Position numbers and translations under genes: made by a program
In this document: positions 51,728 to 60,741 of the stretch, piece by piece
Layout: each line of letters starts with the position of its first letter
Position numbering within the stretch: the first letter of the stretch is position 1
Notes under the pieces: model-generated
Database searches by the model: none
Seen by the model: only the letters and a program-made list of their open reading frames with translations
What the model was told of the DNA's origin: nothing
DNA from: Candidatus Binatus soli
GTDB taxonomy: Bacteria > Desulfobacterota > Binatia > Binatales > Binataceae
Assembly (NCBI GenBank): GCA_002479255.1
Contig: DLMJ01000030.1
Span: forward strand, 78,848-142,847
DNA length: 64,000 nt
Reading direction: 5' to 3'

Positions 51728-53614
51728 GTGGCGAAGTTCCACATCCCTAAAAGCAATCGGCCCGTTCCGCTGCTGGAACCGCGAATCGCGGCGTTGACCG
51801 CCCTGATGTTTGCGATTCTCGGACTGGTCTCCGTGCGCCTGTACTACCTGCAGATTCTGCATCATCAGGAAAATGTCGAATTGGCCGATCGCAACCGGAT
51901 TCGCATCGAACGCGTGCCCGCGCCGCGCGGTCTGGTTTTCGATCGCAATCACCGTCCGCTGGTCGACACGAAACCGTCGTTCGACGCGCAGCTCGTGCCC
52001 GAGGATTCCGACAATCTTTCACTCACGATCGAAAGGCTCGAGCGCTACACCGGCGGAGATCACATCGCGGACAAAATTTCCGATGCTGACGAGGAGGGGC
52101 GCCCGCCCTACGAGCCCGTCACCGTCGCCGAGCGTCTTGGATGGCAACAGGTGGTGGCGCTCGAGGCGCATCAGCTCGACCTACCCGGAGTCAGTCTCCA
52201 AATCACCCCCGCGCGGCATTACCTGTACGGCCAGCTCGCCGCGCATCTGCTCGGCTACGTCGGCGAGGTGACCAAGAACGACCTCAAGCAGCGGGCCGAC
52301 TACCACATGGGCGACGAGATCGGAAAATTCGGCCTCGAGCGCGTGTGGGAGAGTTTTCTGCGCGGCGACGCCGGCGGACAGGAGATCGAAGTTGACGCCG
52401 TCGGGCGGCGGCTCCGCGTGCTCAAGGAAATTGGCGACACGCCCGGCGAAAGCATCGTCATGACCATCGATCTCAATCTCCAGCAGGCCGCGGAACAGGC
52501 GATGGCCGGGAAGAATGGCGCCTTCGTCGCGCTCGATCCGAGAAACGGCGACGTGCTCGCGATGGTTTCGCATCCAGCCTTCGACCCCGACCTCTTTGGC
52601 GGCGGCGTGAAGGCGTCGGCGTGGCGCGAACTGACGACCGACCCGAACCATCCACTGCAAAATCGCGTCATCCAGGGAATTTATCCACCCGGCTCGACCT
52701 TCAAAATCGTCGATTCGATCGCGGGACTCCAGGAAGGCACGCTGAATCCTCAAACTGCCTACAATTGCCCCGGCGGGTTGTGGTTCGGCGGACGCGAGTA
52801 TCATTGCTGGCGCCATCAGGGCCACGGCACCATCGAGCTGCACGACGCGATCGTGCGCTCATGCGACGTTTATTTTTACAACGTCGGACAAAAGCTTGGC
52901 GTCGATCGGATTGCGAAATGGTCCAATCAGCTCGGACTCGGAATCAAGAGCGGCATCGATCTCGATCATGAGAATCCCGGCACCATCCCGTCATCGGCGT
53001 GGAAGCAGAAGCGCTTCCACGAGCGATGGTATCCCGCGGAAACGCTCTCAGTCGCCATCGGCCAGGGTTACGTCGCGACCACGCCGCTCCAGATGGCGCA
53101 GGTCGCCGCCCAGGTCGCCAACGGCGGCATCCGCTATCGGCCGCAATTCGTCAAGTACGTAGAGGGACTCGACGGCAACATCGCCAAGTCGTATCCGCCG
53201 GTGATCGAGAACCGAATCAAGATCGATCCCGACGCCCTCGAAATCGTCAAGGACGCGATGGCCGACGTCGTCAACGGCGCCGGCGGTACCGCGCACAAAG
53301 CCCATCTCGACGGTGTCGTCGTATGCGGCAAAACCGGCACGGCTCAGGTCGTCGGCAGCAATGCTCCGGTCGGCGAGAACGAGGAAGAGGACAAGACGCC
53401 CGACCAGTTCAAAGACCATGCATGGTTCATCGCGTTCGCGCCAAAGGATCATCCGACCATCGCCGCAGCCTGCATCATCGAACACGGCGGTCATGGCGGC
53501 AGCGCGTCGGCGCCCGTAATTCACGACGTCTTCCAGCGCTACTTCCAGCTCAATCCGCCGCCGCCCAAACCTGAAATAGCGCGCGTGCTCGAAAACGCCT
53601 CGCCATCTCAATGA
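51728..53614 (+). CDS. mrdA: Penicillin-binding protein 2 (elongasome transpeptidase)
   Basis: 628 residues from the GTG at 51728. An N-terminal membrane anchor (ALTALMFAILGLVSVRLYYL) precedes a PBP dimerisation domain and the transpeptidase domain. Catalytic motifs are GSTFKIVDSIAGL (S-x-x-K), SCDVYFYN and CGKTGTAQVV (KTG). It cross-links lateral peptidoglycan with RodA and is a beta-lactam target. It lies 24 nt after mreD and 17 nt before rodA. Confidence 0.96.
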   Translation: MAKFHIPKSNRPVPLLEPRIAALTALMFAILGLVSVRLYYLQILHHQENVELADRNRIRIERVPAPRGLVFDRNHRPLVDTKPSFDAQLVPEDSDNLSLTIERLERYTGGDHIADKISDADEEGRPPYEPVTVAERLGWQQVVALEAHQLDLPGVSLQITPARHYLYGQLAAHLLGYVGEVTKNDLKQRADYHMGDEIGKFGLERVWESFLRGDAGGQEIEVDAVGRRLRVLKEIGDTPGESIVMTIDLNLQQAAEQAMAGKNGAFVALDPRNGDVLAMVSHPAFDPDLFGGGVKASAWRELTTDPNHPLQNRVIQGIYPPGSTFKIVDSIAGLQEGTLNPQTAYNCPGGLWFGGREYHCWRHQGHGTIELHDAIVRSCDVYFYNVGQKLGVDRIAKWSNQLGLGIKSGIDLDHENPGTIPSSAWKQKRFHERWYPAETLSVAIGQGYVATTPLQMAQVAAQVANGGIRYRPQFVKYVEGLDGNIAKSYPPVIENRIKIDPDALEIVKDAMADVVNGAGGTAHKAHLDGVVVCGKTGTAQVVGSNAPVGENEEEDKTPDQFKDHAWFIAFAPKDHPTIAAACIIEHGGHGGSASAPVIHDVFQRYFQLNPPPPKPEIARVLENASPSQ

Positions 53615-53630
53615 CAGGAGTGCGGCCCTG

Positions 53631-54737
53631 ATGGCGGGCGGCGATCGCAGGTTCATACTTCATTTCGACTGGACGCTGTTCATCCTGGTCCTTGCATTGG
53701 CCGGAATCGGGCTGGTCAGCGTCATCAGCGCGTCGTACGCGGGTGCGCATCGGACCTTGGACCCTCTGGTAATTCGCCAGTTGATTTGGATCGCAGCCGG
53801 GACAGTCGTGATGCTCATCGCGGTCTTTGTCGACTATCGATCTCTGCAGGCCTACGCCTACCCATTTTATGTGGTTGTGATCGGTCTTCTGATCGCCGTA
53901 ATGATCGCCGGCCACGCCACCGGCGGGTCGCGCCGATGGATCAACCTCGGCGTCTTCCATCTCGAACCGTCCGAGCTGGCCAAGCTCGCCGTCGTGCTCG
54001 TGATGGTGCGCTATCTGCGTGAGGATCCGCCCAAAGGCGGATGGGGCCTGCGCCATTTGATCATCCCGTTCATCCTGCTCGGCATCCCCGCTGCACTCGT
54101 GCTCAAGCAACCCGACCTCGGCACGGGACTGATACTCGTGCTGATCACCATTACGCTGGTTTTCGTGAGCGGCCTGAATTTGCGCACGATGCTGGTGCTG
54201 GCGATGGCCGCGATGCTCGCGGCTCCGCTGAGCTGGCACTATCTCAAGCCTTATCAGCGCCAGCGCCTGGTCAGCTTCATCAATCCGCAGGCCGATCCGC
54301 TCGGCTCCGGCTACCACATCATCCAGTCTGAAATCGCGATCGGCGCCGGAGGCCCATTCGGCAAGGGATTTCTGAAAGGTACGCAGGCGCGGCTGAATTT
54401 TCTGCCCGAGCAGAGCACCGATTTTATCTTCGCGGTTTTTGCCGAGGAGTTCGGTTTGGCAGGCGCGCTGCTTTTGTTGACATTGTACGCGAGCGTGATT
54501 GCGCGCGGCGCATGGATCGCCAGACACGCGCGCGACCGCTTCGGCGCGTTGCTCGCGGTCGGATTGACGGCGATCGTCTTCTGGCAGGTGGCGGTCAACA
54601 TCGGGATGGCGACCGGGATGCTGCCGGTGGTGGGAATCACGTTGCCGCTGGTGAGTTACGGCGGTTCGTCGCTGATCGCGATGATGGCGGCGATGGGCAT
54701 TCTCATCAGCATCAACACCCGCCGCTACCTGTTCTGA
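53631..54737 (+). CDS. rodA: Rod-shape glycosyltransferase RodA (SEDS)
   Basis: 368 residues with about ten membrane segments. SEDS motifs are FINPQADPLGSGYHIIQSEI, AIGAGGPFGKGFLKGTQARL, the catalytic-loop LPEQSTDFIFAVFAEEFG, and GITLPLVSYGGSSLIAMM. RodA polymerises glycan chains from lipid II together with PBP2. It ends the mre operon. A small gene of 81 residues follows after 23 nt. Confidence 0.96.
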   Translation: MAGGDRRFILHFDWTLFILVLALAGIGLVSVISASYAGAHRTLDPLVIRQLIWIAAGTVVMLIAVFVDYRSLQAYAYPFYVVVIGLLIAVMIAGHATGGSRRWINLGVFHLEPSELAKLAVVLVMVRYLREDPPKGGWGLRHLIIPFILLGIPAALVLKQPDLGTGLILVLITITLVFVSGLNLRTMLVLAMAAMLAAPLSWHYLKPYQRQRLVSFINPQADPLGSGYHIIQSEIAIGAGGPFGKGFLKGTQARLNFLPEQSTDFIFAVFAEEFGLAGALLLLTLYASVIARGAWIARHARDRFGALLAVGLTAIVFWQVAVNIGMATGMLPVVGITLPLVSYGGSSLIAMMAAMGILISINTRRYLF

Positions 54738-54760
54738 GTTTCTTCGATGAGGTAAAGCAC

Positions 54761-55006
54761 GTGGCTCACAAAAAAAAGTTCACCGATCCAACCGACCTCG
54801 AAATCATCGAAATTCATGTCCGCTTCGTCGAGGCGATGGAGACTGTCAGGCTCGAAACGATCAGCCCCGAGATGAAGCAGCGCTATTTGGCGGTCATGAA
54901 AGCGCTGACGGAAAAGCTCGCCATGCCGAGCAAGCCGCTGCATGAAATTCTGGGCGAGATGATGGCCGAGGTCGGCCCGCTAATCTTCCAGGCGATGCAG
55001 CGCTAG
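54761..55006 (+). CDS. Small protein of unknown function after rodA
   Basis: 81 residues from the GTG at 54761 with GAGG 8 nt upstream. It is helical and charged (DLEIIEIHVRFVEAMETVRL) and ends PLIFQAMQR. The longer frame from 54512 is out-of-phase read-through of rodA. It may be translated with rodA. No family is recognised. Its 3' end forms the first 40-bp direct repeat. Confidence 0.65.
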   Translation: MAHKKKFTDPTDLEIIEIHVRFVEAMETVRLETISPEMKQRYLAVMKALTEKLAMPSKPLHEILGEMMAEVGPLIFQAMQR

Positions 55007-55025
55007 CGAGTGCGCTCACGCTTCG
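54986..55025 (+). repeat. Left 40-bp direct repeat of the glycosyltransferase insertion
   Basis: Begins TTCCAGGCGATGCAGCGCTA and matches 59190-59229 at 39 of 40. It spans the end of the post-rodA gene and bases that, in the right copy, code for the end of the ammonium transporter. Confidence 0.9.
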
Positions 55026-55075
55026 CTAGATTTTTTTGACGTTGCTCGGCGCGCACGCCCGCGCGAGAAAAGCAC

Positions 55076-57001
55076 TTAATTCAGGGTGATTCACGGAGGA
55101 TCCTGAATGTCGCGAAGTACGCGCGCCAAGGCGCATTCACGAAGGGGATCGACCCCGGTAAAACCGCGACATTCTTCCGCATCAGAACCCGCTCAGCCCG
55201 TTGGTAATGCGGCCGAAGCGTCCGTCTTTCGCTTCAAAGGGATCGACGCGGTGCTGCTCACGCTCCTGCTCGGTTTTGCGCTGCTCCTAATCGCGAACAC
55301 GGGATTTGTCAACGGACAGGAATTTTGGCCGATGCCCGACGCGGTTGAATACGCGGCGATTGCGGTAAACCTGGATCGCGGCCTGGGCCCGGTGCTCCAT
55401 TTCGGGGGGAATACTTATCCGTGCCGCTTTACGATTGGCTATCCACTCATGCTCGCTGCGGCGTATCCGCTTCTGGGCCATAGGCCCGAGCGGCTTTGCC
55501 TGGTTACTGCTCTGACGGCATTGGTCGCGATAGCCGGGCTTTACATTCTGACCCTGTGGGCGTTCGACCGGCCAAGCGCGATTTTGGCCGGGTTGCTGCT
55601 GGCTACGTCGCCGCATTTTCTCGGCCTTTCCACCTGCGTAATGAGTGACGTTCCTGCGCTTGCCGTCGTAGTCCTCGCTGCACTGGCGTTTTTGTATGCT
55701 GAGGGAAAAGAAAGCCTGGTTGCATCCGCACTGTGCGGGCTGCTGGTCGGCCTGGCCGTCACAATCCGCATCACCAACGGCGCCATTTTGGCCGGAATGC
55801 TCGCGGCGGCGCTGCTCGTCCGGCCACGCAGATTGCAGTTCGCGAGAGTGATGGCGTTCGCGATCGGATTCAGCGCATTTCCAGGATTGCAGGCTTGGGT
55901 AAATCTGCACTACCTCGGTTCGCCGCTCTCAAGCGGTTACGCGTTCTGGCTGCCGGAGTACTACAGCTCATTTTTCACGCCCTTTAAGCTGAGCTACCTC
56001 TTTGTACCGTCGGACCCGACCTATCAGCACGGAAATCTTGTCTCTTATGCTATCGCAATGCTTGGTCTCGACGGCATCCTCGGCCAGCTTACTGTAAGTT
56101 CGGAGCTCCGAACGTTACATCACTGGCGCTACGTGGGTACAGAGCTTCGAACGTTAGTTCACGCGCGCTACGCTTTGTACCCGTTTCCAGTGGCGGTCTT
56201 CGCAGGGCTGGGCGTGTTCTTCGCCCTTCGCCGCAAGCGTAACGCAAGCACGATGCGCGTGGTGTATCTCGGCTTAGGCTTTTTTGCCTCACTATTGCTT
56301 ATTTACCTCCCTTATTTCTGTGTCGATCCCCGCTTCATTATGCCTGCGTTGTTTGTTGTTTTTGCCGCGGCGGGCTACGGGCTGGTCAGCGCGAATCGAA
56401 GGCTTGAGAAGGCATGGGCGGGATTTGCGGTGATTGTGCTAGACGTGCTACTCGCCGGCGGCGTTGTGGCCCAGACGGTTTCCTGGCTTGCGGTACCGAT
56501 GCCGCTGGAGTCCAAGCTGGTCGACGACGTGCTGGCGATACGGCCCCGGCTGACGAACGCCGTGGTGGTCAGCGACATTTCTCTACAATGGCTCGAAGTT
56601 TATGCGGGTGGGGAACAAACCGAATTTGTCGGCCTCAACGATATTTATACCGCAGAAGTTCCCGACCAAGCGGTAACCGAATACCATCTGTACGTGCTTC
56701 GGAACAAAAAGTCCGAGGGATGGTCCGGGCCGATACCGCCGATACTTTTCCCCGGTGGCGAACTCGACCTGGCCGAAGCGCGCAAGCTCGCAGAGGAGGA
56801 TAAGAAGGGACGCCCGGTGTACTTGCTGGTAGCGAAGCCGCTGACCCGTGAATGGCAGAATGTGCTTTTGCAGGAGGCCGCCGAGACCCATCGATACTTC
56901 ACCGACGAAATGATCGCGGACTATCCCGAAGTGGGGCTTTACCGTTTGAAGCCGCACTAACCCGCCCGCTACCCGCGACAAATTCGAAACATGGATGCCA
57001 T
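55076..57001 (+). repeat. Tandem duplication, copy 1
   Basis: About 1.93 kb including the leader with GATTCAC and GAGGATC, the whole glycosyltransferase gene, and a trailer ending GAAACATGGATGCCAT. Copy 2 is at 57227-59119. The two are very similar throughout. Confidence 0.88.
55107..56960 (+). CDS. GT-C type membrane glycosyltransferase, copy 1
   Basis: 617 residues. GGAGGATCCTGA lies directly before the ATG. A basic, disordered N-terminus (SRSTRAKAHSRRGS) precedes about ten membrane segments and a soluble C-terminal part (~500-617). The loop after the first membrane segment has MPDAVEYAAIAVNLDRG with acidic residues, as in PMT/ArnT-type (GT39/GT83-like) enzymes that use lipid-linked sugars. 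The donor and acceptor are unknown. An in-frame duplication of ELRTL-xH is seen near residue 330. A second copy follows. Confidence 0.82.
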   Translation: MSRSTRAKAHSRRGSTPVKPRHSSASEPAQPVGNAAEASVFRFKGIDAVLLTLLLGFALLLIANTGFVNGQEFWPMPDAVEYAAIAVNLDRGLGPVLHFGGNTYPCRFTIGYPLMLAAAYPLLGHRPERLCLVTALTALVAIAGLYILTLWAFDRPSAILAGLLLATSPHFLGLSTCVMSDVPALAVVVLAALAFLYAEGKESLVASALCGLLVGLAVTIRITNGAILAGMLAAALLVRPRRLQFARVMAFAIGFSAFPGLQAWVNLHYLGSPLSSGYAFWLPEYYSSFFTPFKLSYLFVPSDPTYQHGNLVSYAIAMLGLDGILGQLTVSSELRTLHHWRYVGTELRTLVHARYALYPFPVAVFAGLGVFFALRRKRNASTMRVVYLGLGFFASLLLIYLPYFCVDPRFIMPALFVVFAAAGYGLVSANRRLEKAWAGFAVIVLDVLLAGGVVAQTVSWLAVPMPLESKLVDDVLAIRPRLTNAVVVSDISLQWLEVYAGGEQTEFVGLNDIYTAEVPDQAVTEYHLYVLRNKKSEGWSGPIPPILFPGGELDLAEARKLAEEDKKGRPVYLLVAKPLTREWQNVLLQEAAETHRYFTDEMIADYPEVGLYRLKPH

Positions 57002-57011
57002 TTCAACGCAC

Positions 57012-57245
57012 TCACACGATATTCCTGGCTCGGTCGAGCTCCGCTTGCCACCACGTTTCGCAGAGCGCGAGGATGAACAAGAGCGCCGTCGCTGCGTTGA
57101 CCGCGATCGATGCTTGTAGCATGTTAGCGAACACCTGCCACATCGCCGAAGAGAGCAAACAGAAGCTGATCGCGGCGAATATGGTGACCACGAGTTGGAA
57201 TCGGATAGTCAAAACGGAAATCCTGGTTAATTCAAGGTGATTCAC
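57012..57245 (-). CDS. Possible small membrane protein between the glycosyltransferase copies
   Basis: A 77-residue frame from a GTG at 57245, opposite in direction to both glycosyltransferases. Two hydrophobic stretches appear, LVVTIFAAISFCLLSSAMW and ASIAVNAATALLFILALC, then WWQAELDRARNIV. Its 5' end lies in the leader of copy 2. No ribosome binding site is evident, so it may not be expressed. Confidence 0.35.
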   Translation of the reverse strand: MNHLELTRISVLTIRFQLVVTIFAAISFCLLSSAMWQVFANMLQASIAVNAATALLFILALCETWWQAELDRARNIV

Positions 57246-59119
57246 CGAGGATCGTGAATGTCGCGAAGTACACGCGCCAAGGTGCATTCCCGAAGTGGAT
57301 CGATCCGGGTAAAACCCCGACATTCTTCGGATTCCGCTTCATCAGAATCCGCTCGGCCCGGTGGTGATGCCGGCGAAGCGTCCGTCTTTCGCTTCAAAGG
57401 AATCGACGCGGCGATACTCGCGCTCCTGCTCGGGTTTGCGCTGCTCCTAATCGTGCGTACGGGATTTGCCGCCGGCCAGGAATTGTGGCCGATGCCTGAC
57501 GGCGTTGAATACGCGGCGATTGCGGTAAACCTGGATCGCGGCCTGGGCCCGGTGCTCCATTTCGGGGGGAATACTTATCCGCCCCGCTATACGATCGGTT
57601 ATCCACTCATCCTGGCCGCGGCGTATCCACTTCTGGGCCATAGGCCCGAGCGGCTATGCCTGGTTACGACGCTGACAGCATTGGTCGCAATAGCCGGGCT
57701 TTACATTCTGACCCTGTGGGTGTTCGACAGGCCAAGCGCGGTGTTGGCCGGCTTGCTACTGGCTACATCGCCGCGTTTCCTCGGGTCTTCCACCTACGTG
57801 ATGAGTGACGTTCCTGCGCTTGCCGTCGTAATCCTCGCGGTACTGGCATTTTTGTATGCTGAGGGAAAAGAAAGCCTGGTTGCATCCGCGCTGTGCGGGC
57901 TGCTGGCCGGCTTGGCCGTCACAATCCGCGTCACCAACGTTGCCATTTTGGCTGGAATGCTCGCGGCGGCTCTGCTCGTCCAACCGCGCAGATTGCGGCT
58001 GGCGCAAGTGATGGCGTTCGCGATCGGATTGCTCCCGTTTCCAGGATTGCAGGCCTGGGTAAATCTGCACTACCTCGGTTCGCCGCTCTCAAGCGGTTAC
58101 GCGTTCTGGCTGCCGGAGCACCACAGCTCAGTTTTCACGGCCTTTGAGCTGCGCTTCCTGTTTCTGCCCTCAGGTACGGCCTATCAACAGGGAAATCTTG
58201 TCACTTACGCTATCGCAATGCTTGGTCTCGACGGCATCCTCGGCAAGCTTATTTTGCGTACGGAACTCCAAAGCTTAATTCACGCGCACTACGCTTTCTA
58301 CCCGTTTCCAGTGGCGGTCTTCGCAGGGTTGGGCGTGTTCTTCGCCATCCGCAGCAAGCGCAACGCAAGCACGATGCGCGCGGTGTATTTGGGCTTGGGT
58401 TTTCTTGCCGCGCTGTTGCTTATTTACCTCCCTTATTTCGTTATGGACCTCCGCTACATACTGCCGGCGTTGTTTATCGTTTTTGCCGCAGCGGGCTGGG
58501 GCCTGGTCAGCGCGAATCGAAGGCTTAAGCGGGGGTGGGCGGGATTTGCGGTGATTGTCCTGGATCTGGTTGTCGCCGGCGCGATTGTGGTCCAGGCGGT
58601 TTCCCGGCTCGCGATGCCCCTGCCACTGCAGTCGGAGCTGGTCGCCGATGTGCTCGCGATCCGGCCCCGGCTGACGAACGCCGTGGTGGTCAGCGATATT
58701 TCTCTACAATGGCTCGAGCTTTATGCGGGCGGGGAACAAACAGAATTTGTCGGCCTCAACAGTCTTTACAATGACCTACAAGTGCAATTCGTAACCGAAT
58801 ACCATCTGCACTTGCTTTACAACAAAAAGTCCGAAGGATGGTCCGGGCCGATACCGCCGATACTGTTCCCCGGTGGCGAACTCGACCTGGCCGAAGCGCG
58901 CAAGCTCGCGGAGGAGGATAAGAAGGGACGCCCGGTGTACGCGCTGGTAATGAAGCCGCGGAACCGCGAATGGCAGAATGTGCTTAGGCAGGAGGCCGCC
59001 GAGACCCATCGCTACTTCACCGACACAACGATCGCGGACTATCCCGAAGTGGGGCTTTACCGTTTGAGGCCGCGCTAACCCGCCCGCTCCCCGCGACAAA
59101 TTCGAAACATGGATGCCAT
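57227..59119 (+). repeat. Tandem duplication, copy 2
   Basis: Second copy of the 1.9-kb unit, from the shared leader TTAATTCAAGGTGATTCAC to the shared trailer GAAACATGGATGCCAT. The copies are separated by about 225 bases. Confidence 0.88.
57258..59078 (+). CDS. GT-C type membrane glycosyltransferase, copy 2
   Basis: 606 residues and a close paralogue of the preceding gene over its whole length. It keeps MPDGVEYAAIAVNLDRG, HFGGNTYPPRYTIGYPLIL and the C-terminal soluble part. It lacks the ELRTL duplication present in copy 1 and has three extra residues in the N-terminal tail. Both copies look intact, with no frame break. The pair could act on the same lipid-linked sugar with different acceptors, but this is only a guess. 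Confidence 0.82.
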   Translation: MSRSTRAKVHSRSGSIRVKPRHSSDSASSESARPGGDAGEASVFRFKGIDAAILALLLGFALLLIVRTGFAAGQELWPMPDGVEYAAIAVNLDRGLGPVLHFGGNTYPPRYTIGYPLILAAAYPLLGHRPERLCLVTTLTALVAIAGLYILTLWVFDRPSAVLAGLLLATSPRFLGSSTYVMSDVPALAVVILAVLAFLYAEGKESLVASALCGLLAGLAVTIRVTNVAILAGMLAAALLVQPRRLRLAQVMAFAIGLLPFPGLQAWVNLHYLGSPLSSGYAFWLPEHHSSVFTAFELRFLFLPSGTAYQQGNLVTYAIAMLGLDGILGKLILRTELQSLIHAHYAFYPFPVAVFAGLGVFFAIRSKRNASTMRAVYLGLGFLAALLLIYLPYFVMDLRYILPALFIVFAAAGWGLVSANRRLKRGWAGFAVIVLDLVVAGAIVVQAVSRLAMPLPLQSELVADVLAIRPRLTNAVVVSDISLQWLELYAGGEQTEFVGLNSLYNDLQVQFVTEYHLHLLYNKKSEGWSGPIPPILFPGGELDLAEARKLAEEDKKGRPVYALVMKPRNREWQNVLRQEAAETHRYFTDTTIADYPEVGLYRLRPR

Positions 59120-59189
59120 GAAGTCGATAAGCGACCTGCGGTTCAACGTCCGTCAAGTATTAAGCTTCGGCAATCCCGGTTTAAATCCT

Positions 59190-59229
59190 TTCCAGGCGAT
59201 GCAACGCTAGCGAGTGCGCTCACGCTTCG
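59190..59229 (+). repeat. Right 40-bp direct repeat of the glycosyltransferase insertion
   Basis: Matches 54986-55025 at 39 of 40. It contains a remnant of the post-rodA gene end (FQAMQR and stop) and overlaps the last codons of the ammonium transporter gene. Confidence 0.9.
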
Positions 59230-60560
59230 AAGGCGTAGGCAGCCTCTTCGTGCTCGCTTAGGTCGAGTCCGACCTGCTCCGACTCGTTCACCACGCGAAG
59301 CCCGACCAGTGCGTCCGTCACTTTCAGCAGAATCATGCTGCCGATGAACGAAAACGCCATGCTCGCGACGACGGCTATCGCCTGTACGAATAGTTGGCGC
59401 GGATTTCCATAGAAGAGACCGTCGGCGCCGGCGGCGTTGACCAACACGCTGGCAAACAGCCCGGTCGCAAGCGCGCCCCATATTCCGCCGACTGCGTGCA
59501 CGCCGACCACGTCGAGCGCATCGTCGTAGCCGAACCGCGACTTCATCCGACACGCGCTGTAACAGAGCACGCCCGCGACCGCGCCGATGATTATCGCCGG
59601 GACGGGGCCGACGTATCCCGACGCCGGAGTTATCGCGACCAGGCCAGCCACCGCGCCGCTCGCCACGCCCAGCACAGTGGGCTTGCCGCCGATCCACCAT
59701 TCCGCCGCCACCCAGGTCAGCGCTGCGGCCGACGCGCCGAGATGGGTCGCGACAAATGCGGACACCGCCAGGCCGTTGGCCGCCAGCGAACTCCCCGCGT
59801 TGAACCCGAACCATCCGACCCACAGCAATCCCGCGCCGGTGACGGTCAGCGTCAGGTTATGCGGCTGCATCGGCTCGTGCGGGTAGCCGCGGCGCTTACC
59901 GACCATCAGCGCGGCGGCGAGTGCGGCGACGCCCGACGAGATATGGACTACCGTGCCGCCGGCAAAATCGAGCGCGCCCATTTGGTGAATCCATCCGTCG
60001 ACGCCCCATACCCAGTGCGCCAGCGGATCGTAAATCAGAGTGATCCAGAGGATGCTGAAGACCAGGAACCCCTTGAATGACATTCTCTCCGCGATCGCGC
60101 CGGTGATGAGTGCGGGCGTGATCACGGCAAACATGCACTGGTAAATCATGAACGCCTGATGCGGCACCGTCGCCGAATAGGCGGCATACGGCTGCGAGGC
60201 GCTGACGCCGCTTAGTCCTGCCCACGAAAGCGCGCCGACCAAGGCGCTGCCGGGCGCGAACGCCAGGCTGTAGCCGAACAGCACCCATTGGATCGACACG
60301 ATCCCGACCAGGATGAAGCTCTGCATCAGCGTCGAGAGCACGTTCTTGCGCCGCACCATCCCGCCGTAAAAGAGCGCGAGTCCCGGAATCGTCATCATCA
60401 GAACCAGCGCGGCCGAGAGCAGCAACCATGCCGTGTCGGCGCCTTCGATTTTTGGCGCGGCGGGAATTTCCGCGGCCGCCGGCGACGCGAACGCCAGACA
60501 CAATGCCACGCTCAGAACGATAGGGTTGCGCGCGAGCGAGCGGATAGATTTCGGAATCAT
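59220..60560 (-). CDS. amt: Ammonium transporter
   Basis: 446 residues with an N-terminal signal-like segment and eleven membrane segments. Signature stretches are LALFYGGMVRRKNVLSTLMQ, DFAGGTVVHISSGVAALAAA, and VDVVGVHAVGGIWGALATGL with the pore histidine (DVVGVHAVGG). It moves ammonium into the cell and is often regulated by a PII (GlnK) gene, but none lies beside it here. The C-terminal tail is short. The last codons sit in the 40-bp direct repeat. Confidence 0.95.
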   Translation of the reverse strand: MIPKSIRSLARNPIVLSVALCLAFASPAAAEIPAAPKIEGADTAWLLLSAALVLMMTIPGLALFYGGMVRRKNVLSTLMQSFILVGIVSIQWVLFGYSLAFAPGSALVGALSWAGLSGVSASQPYAAYSATVPHQAFMIYQCMFAVITPALITGAIAERMSFKGFLVFSILWITLIYDPLAHWVWGVDGWIHQMGALDFAGGTVVHISSGVAALAAALMVGKRRGYPHEPMQPHNLTLTVTGAGLLWVGWFGFNAGSSLAANGLAVSAFVATHLGASAAALTWVAAEWWIGGKPTVLGVASGAVAGLVAITPASGYVGPVPAIIIGAVAGVLCYSACRMKSRFGYDDALDVVGVHAVGGIWGALATGLFASVLVNAAGADGLFYGNPRQLFVQAIAVVASMAFSFIGSMILLKVTDALVGLRVVNESEQVGLDLSEHEEAAYAFEA

Positions 60561-60741
60561 CTTCGACCCCTCCAGGCTTGCGAGAGCCTTGCGTCAGCTT
60601 TGGCAGCTCTCAGTTGCGAGAGAACCTGCCTGACTTTTCCGGAAGATGCAACTTTTCATTTTGAAATGCGAATTGAGCGCAAAAAAAGAGGCGGCTCAAA
60701 TGAATGAACCGCCTCTTCGCAAGCATTGGATCGAATGATTC

